DNA of 64,000 nucleotides from Silene latifolia (Eukaryota; Streptophyta; Magnoliopsida; Caryophyllales; Caryophyllaceae). The stretch is from the NCBI RefSeq assembly GCF_048544455.1, contig NC_133538.1:452551311-452615310 (forward strand), written 5' to 3'. Shown piece by piece: positions 25,594 to 36,937 of this stretch. Under the pieces are notes generated by a model, which was not told the DNA's origin, ran no database searches, and worked only from the letters and a program-made list of their open reading frames with translations. How positions within the stretch are numbered: position 1 is the first letter of the stretch; the number at the start of each line of letters is the position of its first letter. The position numbers were made by a program, and so were the translations under genes.

Positions 25594-28500
25594 TGTAGAT
25601 ACCCGTATCCGTCGATATTGGAATTTATAGAGAACCCGACAAACACCCGATGATGATAGGACACATGTATTCTTCAGTTGTCATTGTCATTATTTGGGCT
25701 CGTTTTACGATGTAGAATGAGCGTTGTCGACGGAGTATTTTATTAATTTAAATGATATTTAAATTAAAGCTTTTTTTTTAGGTGAATTCAATTTATTTTA
25801 TTTTATTTTGAATTTATTTTCTCAAGTTTATTTTATTGAAAATAAAATAAATATTTGATTTGAAAAATCATTTTATGAGTGTATTTGATTTTAAAAATCA
25901 TTTATTTTAATGTGTTAATCGATTTGAAAAATCGATTTAAAAATCGAAAAAACTCGTTTCAAACACGTGTTTTGGAGCTCGATTATAGCTCGGTTTTTGA
26001 GCCCGTTTTCTTTACGAATTGGCACGAATCTCGAGTAAACTAACCAACCTAAGCCTCTACCCATCTAACCACCAAGAAAACCCCTCACAAACCCTCTCAA
26101 ACCCTCACAAAAGCTGCTGGACAGCAGCTATGTGCAAACCGAGCCCGTCTGCCTCTCCCCCCTTTTACCCTACCTTAACTCCTTATAAATACCACCCCTT
26201 CACCATACATTCATTCCTCTAAGTTCTACATACATACAACCATCATTCACAAGCTTTAAACTCCAGAAACAAACCCTAATTGCCTCCCAAAAACCCAAAA
26301 CAAAACCGACATACAAACAGAGAATCAGTTTGTGTGTCCTCTTTGAAACCATTCGTTCTCCCTTCAAACCTCCATCAAAATTCGAGTTTCTTGTTCCAAA
26401 TTAACCATACAACATCCATATACACATTAGGAAAAGATTTACGAGCCAAATTGCCCTTGAGAGTACACGAATTCCCTCGAAAAATAGAGTGTTATACACT
26501 CTGTTTTCGCGGCTTTTCCTGTCTGTCCAGTTCTGTTTGTGCTCGTTTTTCGTGCCCAATAACTCAAAACGAGCAGGGATTGTTTTAAGATCTCTGTTCT
26601 ACTATCTTTCTAGTTTTCAAAACATCTTTTAAATCGAATTTTCACCGTGAAACGAGAGAGAAATCTCAGTTTGAAAGTTGCTGTCCAGATTTGCAAAAAA
26701 CGTGTTGTTTGCTTTGTTTCTTCGTCGACGACGGCCTCTCGAGATAAAATCTACCATCGATTACGACCCAATACGGTGTCAAAGATACATGTAGGTTGAG
26801 GGTGCATCAAATACTCCTCTTTCTCCCTTTTATTTCGTTTTTTATGTTTGTTTTCTTATAGTTCGTTTTTGTTTGTTTTTCGTTTTTGTTTATCGATTGA
26901 TATCATTAACTATGAAACTAGTTTAGTCCGAGTATGAGTTAAAGTACCACCATGAACACCCACGTTGACTTGAGATGGGAAAGAAACCGCTACATCAGTC
27001 GGTCGTAACCCCCATCTCATTTACATATCCTCGTGTTCAAGGTAGGGCATTAATAAAACGAATTCTAACTTCGCTCTTCGCTTTTGACCCCTCTTTTGTT
27101 TCGTGTGATTCGACCCACCTTAGGACCATTCACATGTTAGTTCGACCTCTGATTGTTAACATATATCTCATTTAGATGACATTAGATCAATTTAATAACC
27201 TAATTAGACACGTTAGGGTACATCGACATAGCTTTAAAAATCAACTGACGATTCTGTAACTTAATTGAATGCATCTCTCTCTTTCACCTAATTTCTCGCT
27301 AGTATAAGAGTGCGTGATTAGCACATTCTTATTAACACTCGATGAGTTAATTTAATTAGCGAACTTGACCTAATTTGACCCCTTAGGCCGTGTAGAATAC
27401 ACCTTTGAGCGACATCCTTCCAATCGATCAACGTTGTTTCTAACTCGTTTTCTAACTTGTTTCCTATCCCGTTTCTCAATCATCTATCTAACCTAATGAA
27501 TCTAACCTAAGGATTAAGGTATGCTAGACCGTGTAGACCGTGTAGACCGTGTTTGGCCGTGTCCTTGTAGTCCCTTTTCTCGTTGTTTTCTCATCTTTAT
27601 CTCGTTATTTCGTATCTTGTAATTACTTTGTTTATCGAGTCGTGTTTGGTAGTTTGTTTGTAATTTTCAAGTTAGTTTTCTCTTATCGAGTCAAAACCTC
27701 TTTCAAAAACCTTAGTCTTGTTTGGTTAGATGGTTGTGCCCTAATGCATGTAAGAGCGTAGTAAATCGCATGTTGTTTAAAGCAACATGGCCCGGTTTAT
27801 GCTAATGCATGCTTTGGTGTGTGACCCAATGTCTAATTCGATAAGATTAAGTGAAAGCACGCATTACGAGGAGTGACCCAAGGCCGTGAGTCATGTGAGC
27901 CGTGGGCCACCCCTTTGTGCACGTTTTCCTAGGCCGAATTGGCCGTATAATGCGTCTTGTACGGTTTTGTGTATAGCGTTGTATTTTAGATCGAGTTGTA
28001 TCTTTAATTTCTTGTTGTGTCGGCATGAAATGCCTGGGTTGTAATAGGGTAGATCCCAACGGCTCCCCCATTCCCATCAAGCCTTGTTTGTTTGCTTTAC
28101 ATGTTGTTAGATCAATCAACCCACATGCTAAATTACAACTTTGACAAAGTTAGTTTAGTTGCATCTAAAACGACATAGAAATTGTTGTCACATGTTAGGG
28201 TTTTATAACGATGTTTGCATATCACATATCGTAGTAGCTATGACCTTGTTTGAAATCCGACACTTGACTTAGTAGAGGCCGTTATCGACGGGCGGGGTTA
28301 GGTGTCCTTATGGGCTTCCTAACACGTACCCTCACCCCTTACTCAAGATCTATGGTTTGTGGATCCGTCTAAATACCATTGGATTATGAGAGTCATTCTA
28401 ATCGAGTGATATAGGGTAGAAGTCTTTATATTTAATCACTCGTATTCGATCGGCTTTATGCTTTTCGATGAAAGGTGTAAAGTTGACTTGAACGGTTCCA

Positions 28501-28617
28501 AGTTCCCAAAAAACTTGGTGGCGACTCTAATTTGTCTTAATTCGATTCGAAAGAACCTTGAGTCGATTATGCCTAGTGTGGATCCCGTGGACGCAGTTCC
28601 CGAGGGCCTTGTCCACA
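25594..28617 (+). repeat. Tat 3' LTR (3024 bp)
   Basis: Copy of 16841-19855 with the same TGTAGATACC start. It ends GTCCACA just before the CATGG duplication. Scattered substitutions distinguish the copies, and a GTAGACCGT triplication near 27531 is absent from the 5' LTR. Confidence 0.92.
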
Positions 28618-29101
28618 CATGGCGTCATGAGTTGATTTTATTAAGTCTAGGTTGAACCCATACCGGTCTTATTTACTGCTGTGAGACTTTACCCCTTTGC
28701 TAGATTGAGAGATTAGCGGAGTTAAATTTCTTACAAGTAATTGGAAAGACTAGTGGAGCGAAAGCATTTTTGTTTCTTCCTAGGGTGGAAAAAAGACCGA
28801 GAGGCTTAATTCGAATAGGGACTTAGAGGACCTATTTGACATCCTGAGACGGTATTGGACAGACCTTGACTTTGCTTGACTGACCCTTAGGCCATGGTGA
28901 ACCGAAGTTCCTAGCTGCTTTTTAATTATCTATTTGAAACTTCATTCAGATTTCAGTAATTAGTCTAGAATCAACCAACCAACCCCCCCCCCATAATTGT
29001 TACTTCAATAGATTAAACATAGCAAATAGAATTGATCTTGTCTCTCTGTGGTTCGACCCTTACTATTGTAAATTTAATTTTGATACAAAACGACGGTATC
29101 A
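28618..29101 (+). repeat. Athila (+) 5' LTR, second part
   Basis: Continues the LTR after the nested Tat element, starting with the duplicated CATGG and ending GACGGTATCA. It matches 39475-39980. The run of ten C at 28983-28992 is longer and interrupted in the partner LTR (39840-39860). Confidence 0.92.
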
Positions 29102-29106
29102 AATTT

Positions 29107-29124
29107 TGGCGCCGTTGCCGGGGA
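29107..29124 (+). promoter_or_regulatory. Primer-binding site, Athila (+)
   Basis: TGGCGCCGTTGCCGGGGA begins five bases after the LTR and is the primer site typical of Athila/Calypso elements, usually assigned to Asp tRNA. Confidence 0.92.
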
Positions 29125-29224
29125 GATGGTGTAATTCTGTTTGCTTTATTTTTAGTTTATTTTTCTTGTCTCAAGGAACTTTGGTTCCTTGAGGCCGTTG
29201 CTTATCTTTTCCTTCTAGTTTTGC

Positions 29225-30410
29225 TTGTGCACAGTTAGAAGAAGATTTCGAGAGGAAGACTTGAGTACTCCCGATTTTGCTACAATCATGCCAACCATAT
29301 ATGATCATTCTCAGCCAAAGGTACAAGATATTCCTCAGGGATTTAGCCTCCCTGTTCCTACACAGGGGACTTTTGACATCCGCCCCTCTCACATCTCTTT
29401 AGTGGAGCGGAATCTGTTTGTGGGATTACCAGATGAAGATCCTGGGAAGCATATGGAGATCTTCACGGATTACGCTCATTCCCATACCCGCACTACTGGA
29501 GTGACTCAAGATGAAGTAAAGGAGACATTATTTCTATACTCCTTGAAAGATTCTCGTGAGTGGTACCGCTACCTTGATAAGGTAGCAAATGGAGTTACAA
29601 ATTTGGACATCTCTAGCTTTAGCTTTCTATAAAAGATATTATCCGCCTGTGAAAACCAATGCTTTGAGAAGTCAAATCACAAATTTCCAGCAAGGACCCG
29701 AAGAGGAATTACATGAAGCATGGGTCCGTTTCAAGAAACTAGTTCGATCTGTTCCTCACCACGGTTTTCAGCAGTGGTACCTTTGCAACCAATTTTATAA
29801 TGCCTTGTACGATGACTACAGGGTCATCCTTGATGCGGCTGCAAATGGTAGGTTCCAAAACAATGTGGAGTCTAATAAAGGTTGGAACACTATTGAGGAG
29901 ATGGCAGTTCATAGAGCTGAATATGGGAGTTCGCGTGGAAATTCGCAAAAGCCAAGTGATGAAATGAGTGTCGTTGCAACACTCATAGCTTCTATTACTG
30001 CCCGGCTCAAAAAGCTCGAGACTTCTAAAGCTTCCGAAAAGAAATTTGAAATTTCTGTTCATAACTCAGATGAGACCGCGGAATTGAGAGAAATAATCCG
30101 AGCTCTTTTGGTTCAAGTCACGAAAATAGAAGAAGCTGGGATTGAATCTGCAAGGAATTTCGAGAAGCAGTTGGAAATTTTAGCGGCTAACCAAATCGCA
30201 AATTATTCAAGCAATCGTGAGGTTCCTATCGAGACACTTAATACAATTCACCTCTGCAGTGGTCTCTCATATGACGGTCCTGATAAGCCAAGAAAAGACT
30301 CGGAAAATAATGAAAAGTCAGATTTAAATTCTGGTGCGAAAACGAACTCTCATCGCAAGAAGAGGTGGTCGATCGACCAACAACATCAGTCGATCGACCA
30401 GAATCTCTGA
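29225..30410 (+). pseudogene. Athila gag (capsid), frameshifted
   Basis: Capsid protein of the element. The N-terminal half (to 29632) contains D-I-R-P-S-H-I-S-L-V-E-R-N-L-F and the H-M-E-I-F-T-D-Y block of Athila gag. A frameshift near 29600 moves the reading to a second frame holding L-A-F-Y-K-R-Y-Y-P-P, then E-L-H-E-A-W-x-R-F-K-K-L-V-R-S-V-P-H-H-G and N-Q-F-Y-N-A-L-Y-D-D. It stops at 30410 inside the palindrome cluster. Unlike the minus-strand Athila copy, no zinc knuckle is visible between capsid and linker. A codon also seems missing just before the shift, in D-S-R-E-W where the relative has D-S-A-R-E-W. Confidence 0.88.
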
Positions 30411-30590
30411 CGAAAAAGCTTCTGACCAGGAACTATTTGAACCCAACGCCAGTGGTCGACCGACCAACAACATCAGTCGATCGACCAAAGTTCCTGACGA
30501 AAAAGCTTCTGACCAGAAACTGTTCTAACCCAACGCATTTGGTCGATCGACCGAGCCCAATGGTCGATCGCCTGGGTCTCCAGTGCTGAA
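30364..30590 (+). repeat. GGTCGATCGACC palindrome array in the gag-protease linker
   Basis: Four intact CGATCGA cores and two decayed ones (GGTCGACCGACC, GGTCGATCGCC). A longer repeat unit of about 75 bases containing two palindromes plus AAAGCTTCTGACCAG is duplicated here. In translation the units give S-I-D-Q, V-D-R-P or S-R-S-T depending on frame. Confidence 0.9.
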
Positions 30591-31728
30591 CGAAAATCCG
30601 TCAATTGAATTGCAACATACCTCAGCCAGTGATGATTTGACGGAGATTTTAAACATTCGGAAGACGAAAATTGTCGACCCTAAGACAAGTGTTGCAGTCC
30701 CGTATCCGGAGCGTTTAAAGAATACAAAGTTGGAGCATAAGTTCGGTTAGTTTTTGGAGATCGTCAAGAATCTTGAGGTAACCATTCCTTTCACTGATTT
30801 AATTACCCAGGTACCTTCTTACACTAAGTTTATGAAGGATATTTTGAATCGTAAGAAAATTTTTAATGATGTTGGTACTATAGCTTTCACGGAGGAGTGT
30901 AATGTTCTTTCAAGAAACAACGTACCACCTAAATTAAAAGACCCGGGTAGTTTTTCAATTCCATGCACTATAGGTATCCATGAATTTGGGAAAGCCCTTT
31001 GTGATCTAGGGGTCAGTGTCAGTGTTATGCCATAATCTGTGTGTGAAAAATTGAATATAGGTAACCTTAAGGTGACCAGTATGACCCTTCATATGGCAGA
31101 TAGATCGATTCAAAGACCCTTAGGAATTTTAGAAGATGTACCCGTTCGAGTGGGTAAGTTCTTTATTCCTGTCGATTTCGTCGTTTTAGACATTGCTGAG
31201 GATAGTCAGATACCTATTATCTTAGGTAGACCATTTTTACATACGGCTGGGGTCGTGATAGATGTCAAACGCGAAGTCTTGACCTTGGAGGTAGGGGATG
31301 ACACAATTGAGTTCAGTCTTGCTCGCACTGCGACTGTACCTATTGATGATGATACGTGTTATTCCGTTGATATTGTTGATAGGGCTGTTAATTGTAACTG
31401 GAGGGAATCCTTAGCCAAGGATCCCTTAGCTGATTTAACCTGTTTAGGTGAGTGTGCAGTTAATCCAGCGGAGAAAGCTGATGAGCTGGATGTTTTGGAA
31501 GCAGTAATGGAAGACCACAAGCTCATAGAGGAAGAAGATGAGATGATCATAAACTTGGCCAACGAGAATTTGGTAAACACTTGCTATACCATTGAAGCTG
31601 ATTCTGCCTATGTTGTTGAGGTAAAGGTGCCAGAGCGTAAGCCACTTCCTCCTAATCTTAAGTATGTCTTTTTAGATGATACGGAGCAATGCCCAGCTAT
31701 TGTTAGTGCTAAGCTTGATGATAACTAG
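30591..31728 (+). pseudogene. Athila aspartic protease region
   Basis: The protease cuts the polyprotein. Reading in the pol frame resumes after the array. The active-site motif appears as A-L-C-D-L-G-V-S-V-S-V-M-P (Athila enzymes usually have D-L-G-A), and the C-terminal I-I-L-G-R-P-F-L flap-side motif follows at about 31225. Stops interrupt at 30748 (TAG), 31036 (TAA) and at the end near 31726. The preceding V-P-S-Y-x-K-F-M-K-D block is typical of Athila just before the protease. Confidence 0.88.
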
Positions 31729-32640
31729 CTTTCTGCTTTGATGTGTGTACTTAAGAAAAACAGGAAAGCTTTAGGTTACTCTTTGGATATTATTAAGGGC
31801 ATCAGCCCTGACATTTGTATGCACAGAATTGAGCTGGAGGAGGGCCACAAGCCTTACAGACAGGGTCGGCGAAAGCTAAATCCGAAGATGCAGGAGGTTG
31901 TCATGGCTGAGGTGATAAAATTACTCGATGCAGGTATTATTTATACAGATTGGCAACTCCAAGTGGGTTAGCCCGGGCCAGTAGTCCCGAAGAAAGGAGG
32001 GACCACTGTGGTACAAAATGATAAAAATGAATTAATACCAACTCGAGTTGTAACAGGTTGGCGGATGTGCATTGACTACAGACAGTTAAATGCCGCCACA
32101 AAGAAAGACCATTTCCCCCTCCCTTTCGTTGACCAGATGACCGAAAGACTAGCCTCTAATAATTTTTTCTGTTTCTTAGACGGATATTCAGGGTTCTTTC
32201 AGATCCCTATTCATCCGGATGATCAGAGTAAGACCACTTTTACCTGTCCACAGGGTGTTTTTGCATACCGCAGAATGCCTTTGGGATTGTGTAACGCCCC
32301 AGCTACCTTTCAGAGGTGCATGATGGGGATTTTTTCTGATTATATAGAAAATATTATGGAGGTATTTATGGATGATTTCTCAGTTTATGGTAATGACTTT
32401 GATCATTGTTTAGCTAACCTTGATAAAGTCATGCAGCGTTGTATTGATGTTGATCTTATTTTAAACTGGGAAAAATGTCAGTTCATGGTCAATGAGGGAG
32501 TTGTGTTGGGACATTTGATTTCTGATAAGGGCATACATGTTGATAAAGCAAAAGTGCAAGTGATTGAGCAACTGCCTCCTCCTATGAATGTTAAAGGAGT
32601 GAGGAGTTTCCTTGGCCATGTTGGTTTTTAACGGCGGTTC
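31729..32640 (+). pseudogene. Athila reverse transcriptase
   Basis: Copies element RNA into DNA. Motifs run in order: W-R-M-C-I-D-Y-R-Q-L-N, then F-L-D-G-Y-S-G-F-F-Q-I-P, then F-A-Y-R-R-M-P-L-G-L-C-N-A-P-A-T-F-Q, and the catalytic F-M-D-D near 32370, followed by L-G-H-L-I-S and the connection region. Catalytic aspartates are intact. Two stops remain, a TAG at about 31969 and a TAA at about 32629 where relatives have a Tyr (F-Y-R-R-F). No frameshift was seen. Confidence 0.92.
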
Positions 32641-33180
32641 ATTAAGGATTTTTCGAAAACTGCTAAACCACTTACACAATTGCTTCTTAAAGATGCTGTT
32701 TTTGAGTTTACTGATGAGTGCCTTTTAGCTTTTAACAGGTTAAAGGAGGCTCTAGTTTCTCGCGCAATCATTCAAATTACTGATTGGGACCTCCCATTCG
32801 AGATTATGTGTGATGCTAGCGATTATGCGATTGGTGCAGTTTTAGGACAGCGGAAAAATAATGTTTTGAATGCCATATATTATGCGAGCCAAACTCTGGA
32901 TGAGGCTCAAGTTAACTATTACACTACTGAGAAGGAGTTTCTAGCTGTAGTTTTTGCCTTAGATAAATTTCGGTCTTATTTGTTGGGTTCTAAGGTTATT
33001 GTTTATACAGACCATGCAGCCCTGAAGACTCTCTTTCATAAGAAGGATGCGAAGCCGAGGCTTTTGAGGTGGATACTCCTTTTGCAGGAGTTTGATTTGG
33101 AGATCAAGGATAAGAAAGGTGCAGAGAATGTGGTGGCTGACCATTTATCTCGTCTGCAGCTGACAGAAAGGGAGGATTCG
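32641..33180 (+). pseudogene. Athila RNase H
   Basis: Degrades the RNA strand of the hybrid. [27 protein letters not shown] and V-Y-T-D-H-A-A-L-K are all present with the acidic catalytic residues, and the segment closes with A-D-H-L-S-R-L. This part is uninterrupted and lies in the same frame as the reverse transcriptase. Confidence 0.92.
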
Positions 33181-34533
33181 TTACCCATTAATGATTCTTT
33201 TTCTGATGAGAGTCTGTTAGGTATTACAAATTCGGGGTCTTATCCACCTCCGTGGTTTGCTAATTTTGCAGTGACAGGTAAAATACCACCCAAGCTTTCA
33301 TGGCAGCAGAAGAAGCGGTTCGCTTATGATGCTAGACAATACTTTTGGGATGATCCATTTGTTTTCAAGGAATGTGCAGACGGTCTTATCCGGAGATGTG
33401 TGCCTCAATGGGAGGTCAATGATATCCTAGAAGCTTGCCACTCTTCTGCCTATGGTGGTCACCATGGTCCGTCTCGGACTGTGGCTAAGGTACTCCAATC
33501 TGGTTTCTATTGGCCAACTTTGCATGCAGATAGTCGAAATTTTGTTGTTGAGTGCGATGCTTGTTAAAGATCGGGGAATATTTCAAAGAGACATGAGATG
33601 CCACAGGTAGGCATTTTAGAGGTTGAGATTTTTGATGTCTGGGGTATTGATTATCAAGGACCCTTTCCGAGCACTCAAGGTAATAAATATATCCTCGTAG
33701 CTGTAGATTATGTGTCCAAATGGGTAGAAGATGTTGCTACCCCTCATTGCGATGCAAAAGCCGTGATTAAGCTGTTTAAAACGATAATCTTCCCTCGTTT
33801 TGGTGTCCCTAGGGTTGTCATTAGCGACGGAGGTATGCATTTTAAAGAAAAATAACTTTGTGCTATGTTGACTAAATTCGGTGTCCAACATCGTAGAGGT
33901 TTGGGGTATCATCCCCAAACTAGTGGTCAAGTTGAGATTTCTAACCGAGAATTGAAAGAAATGTTAGCTAAAGTTGTTTCTAAATCACGGAAAGATTGGA
34001 GTCTTAAATTGGATGATGTCTTGTGGGCTTACAGGACTGCGTTTAAAACGCCAATTGGGGTGTCACCATTCCGATTGATTTATGGTAAGACATGTTATTT
34101 GCCTGTTGAATTGAAACGTAAATCTTGGTGGGCTATTTGTGATTTGAATTTAGATCCTAACCTCTCTCGTGAGAAACGTATAACGCAGTTGAATGAGTTA
34201 GAGGAATTTAGGCTGCTGGCCTATGATAATTCTAGGATCTACAAGGAGAAGACGAAGCGATGGCATGACAAGAGGATCATCAAGCGCGAGTTCAATGTCG
34301 GTGATAAGGTACTCCTTTTTAATGCTCGTATCCGTTTATTTTCTGGTAAGCTGAAATCCAGGTGGAGTGGCCCTTATACGGTCACAATAGTTACAAAATT
34401 CGGATCAGTTGAATTGGAAACCTCATCTGGAGACCGATTCAAAGTGAATGGTCAATACGTGAAACACTATCACGGTGCAAGTGCATTTAATTTGTTGGGC
34501 AGGTCGAAGTACTATACTTTGACCCACTTTTAG
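33181..34533 (+). pseudogene. Athila integrase
   Basis: Inserts the DNA copy into the genome. The N-terminal zinc-binding part ([11 protein letters not shown], then C-D-A-C) is followed by a TAA replacing the usual Gln at 33565. The core has [17 protein letters not shown] and N-R-E-L-K, giving the D, D and E catalytic residues; a TAA at 33853 splits the core. The C-terminal region ends at 34533 after G-A-S-A-F-N-L-L with no chromodomain, as expected for Athila. Confidence 0.92.
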
Positions 34534-35487
34534 AAGCTGCAAATTGAGGTAAGAAGGTCGTGCGGGACCTCTTAAACCAGCGCTAATCCCCAGGCAACCC
34601 GGCTAGTAAATTTTATGTAATTAGGAACTTTACAGTTTTATTTAATTAATTTACATTAGGAGCTTTAGCTTATTTCATTTTAATTAGCAATTTAGCTTAT
34701 GGAAAGACGCGCGCCTTTGAGAATGTTTGCAGGTAATTATTTTATGCAAAGTGCGTGGGGCGATTTGCTGGATTTCGATGAGAGAAAGACGGGAAATTGA
34801 AGTTGAAAAAAAAGCAATTTTAACGTAATTGAGCTTAATTGCCAGTACTTGCAGTCGATCGACCAAGTGCATCAGTCGATCGACTGAAGAGAAAAAGTCG
34901 TAGAGTCATTAAAGGAAGATTGGTCGATCGACTGGGTCTGATAGTCGATCGACCACAGCGCGAAATCAGAGGGCAACTAAAAGGGAAGTTCTAATTCATT
35001 CTTTCATTCATTCATCATAACTCATTGATCGTAAAAAAAAAAAAAAAAAAAAAAACCCTAGTTCTTCCCCTTTTCGCGATTTTTCTTGCTAATCTACCCT
35101 TTAATCTCGATTTTTCTTGCTCAAATCCCCAAGTTCTAATCAAACGTATGTTTCTAATCCTCTTTTCGTCCTTTAAATTCGATTTTTGCTAAATATAAAT
35201 GCCCAAATTTCGAGCAATGTCCCCTTGTTTCGAAAAAATTGATTTTGGGAAAATCGATTTGGGGCTAATTTCTTTGTCGAATTTGTGCTTTAATTGCATT
35301 TGCTATCCTATTCTTTGAATTTCGAGACATCTTAGCAACTAGTAGGAGTCTATTTTCGTTTTCCCCAAATTTTTCGAAACCCTTGTTTGATGATCGATTT
35401 CTGTTTGTGAATTAGGGTTTAATAATTTTCATTATTCAAGATTGTGGGAAGCTAGTTGTTGAGTTTGTTAATTTTTGTAGGAAGCAT
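34534..35487 (+). other. Non-coding spacer with palindrome cluster between integrase and 3' ORF
   Basis: No domain is encoded. Four intact CGATCGA palindromes lie at about 34856-34960 (CAGTCGATCGACC and GGTCGATCGACTG forms). A poly(A) run of about 21 lies at 35034. The spacer precedes the 3' ORF and may act as its leader. Confidence 0.75.
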
Positions 35488-36937
35488 AAATGACGAAAGG
35501 GAAAGCAGTAGACCGCGGGCAGACAAGCAGTCAAGGAGCATCTAAACGGTCGCGGATTCCGCCGCTAATGATCGAGGCAACTACGGATAGTCTACCTGGC
35601 TATCCGTAGGTGATTTTCTCTACCTCTACTCAGTGAGCTAAATTTATTACCTTGGTCGAAAAAACAAAAGTTCAGGCAACCCGTTTTATTCATAAGCCAA
35701 CTTTAGAGAAACTAGGGTGTCTTGAATCTGTTGTGTCTCTGCTAAATGGGACAGGGATGTCGGGATTGGTGGACATGGCTGAGTTCACTTACTATACTTT
35801 AACCCTTGAGTTTTTCTCTTCTTTTGCTTTCGACCTGGTTTCTTTTGAAGCTAATAAAAGTAGCTCATGTATTTCTTTTTGGCTGTTTAATGTTACTTAC
35901 TCCTTGACATTAGCGGAGTTTTCTGGTTATTTGGGTCTTTGTTTCGAGGGTAATACCTCAGAATCTTCTGATGTGCACAGGGTAATGTGGTCGTGTATCT
36001 CAAACCTGGACGCCCCTAAGAGAAAGGGCACTTCCGTCAACTTACCCCCTTTTCGTTACTTCTTCCGGCTGATGGGCAATACCATCTTCGGCCGCAAAGA
36101 GTCAAATAATGTTAATACAATTGAATTGTCTATCTTGGCAGGCTACCTGAACATCGAGAGTCGGGTAGCCCGTATTTATAACATAGCTTATTTGACTGCC
36201 TCTCACTTTACACTATAAGTGAGGGTACCTCTTTGGCCACTATTGTTTGTGGTGGGCTGTTGACTCGTATAGCCCACCGTCTGGTTCTTGTTTTCCCTCG
36301 AGAGGAGGCTCCTCTAGACCCTCAGGCACGCTTCATAGACCTTGACTACGTCAAGTCTGTGAAGTGGGTCGATACTCGGGGTCGATGGAAGATTGATTCT
36401 TTCATTTGCGACCCCATCCCTATCCTTAGCCTCCCTCCCATCTTGCCCCTAACTACTGTTTTGGGGGCGACTCGCCCGTCCTTGCCTAGCTACAGGCTCG
36501 CTATTAGGGCGGGCACCACCACTGCTTCCACCTCGAGAGGAGCTCGCGCCTCCTCTTCACAGGCCCCCTCCTCATCCACTCCTGCTCCTACGGGTTTCCC
36601 GGCTACTTTTCGTCCCCCTACACCTATTTTTATCCCTGCGGTCATGGACCAAAGGGCGGTTTCACGTGTGTTGGGTGACTTGTGCAGGAGTTTTGATCAG
36701 CAGAGGATGGACATGGCTCTTGCCATGTACCCAGTTTACGAGGAGTTTGCTCGGACAGGGATGCTCCCACGGGGTCCCTGGACTCACCCGTCCTTCTTTG
36801 TTCCCCCGGTGGCCGGATATCCTCCGCCTGCTATGACGTCTACTCCTGCTGCCACTGCTGCTGAGAAGGAAGATGAGAACGACTCAGGGTCCGATGAGGC
36901 GAGTGGTTCCGAGTACGAGCCAGTGGACGACCGGTAG
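35488..36937 (+). pseudogene. Athila-type 3' ORF (env-like position, Athila ORF family), broken
   Basis: The start is probably the ATG at 35488 (M-T-K-G-K-A-V-D-R-G). Two early stops lie near 35605-35640, a long open segment covers 35652-36218 and after a shift another covers 36233-36937. The core carries T-L-E-F-F-S-S-F, F-N-V-T-Y-S-L-T-L-A-E-F, F-R-Y-F-F-R-L-M-G-N-T-I-F-G-R and L-A-G-Y-L-N. The tail is rich in Pro, Ser and Thr and ends acidic. The same core is in 53212-54355 and, intact, in 46922-48550. It sits where envelope-like ORFs sit in Athila elements, but I see no signal peptide or membrane segment, so an envelope role is not supported here; resemblance is to the Athila ORF / putative plant transposon protein family. 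Confidence 0.75.

Larger units (their letters stand above)
16841..28617 (+). mobile_element. Tat-lineage Ty3/gypsy element with gag only (Ogre/Retand-like, non-autonomous)
   Basis: Perfect 5-bp CATGG duplications (16836-16840 and 28618-28622) bracket an element of 11777 bp with LTRs of about 3.0 kb. The primer site TGGCGACTCCACTGGGA is the Arg-tRNA type of Tat/Ogre elements. The interior of 5.7 kb has one recognisable coding region, gag; protease, reverse transcriptase, RNase H and integrase are absent. The 3' third of the interior is non-coding but highly structured, with ladder repeats, palindromes and hairpins. Large LTRs, gag retention and loss of pol resemble non-autonomous Tat elements known from several plants. 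The two LTRs are closely similar, so the insertion is younger than its host Athila element. Confidence 0.9.

Noticed and set aside
35488..36937. Calling the Athila 3' ORF a true envelope gene
   Set aside because: Position fits, but I see no signal peptide, membrane segment or cleavage site in any of the three copies, so only the family resemblance is claimed.
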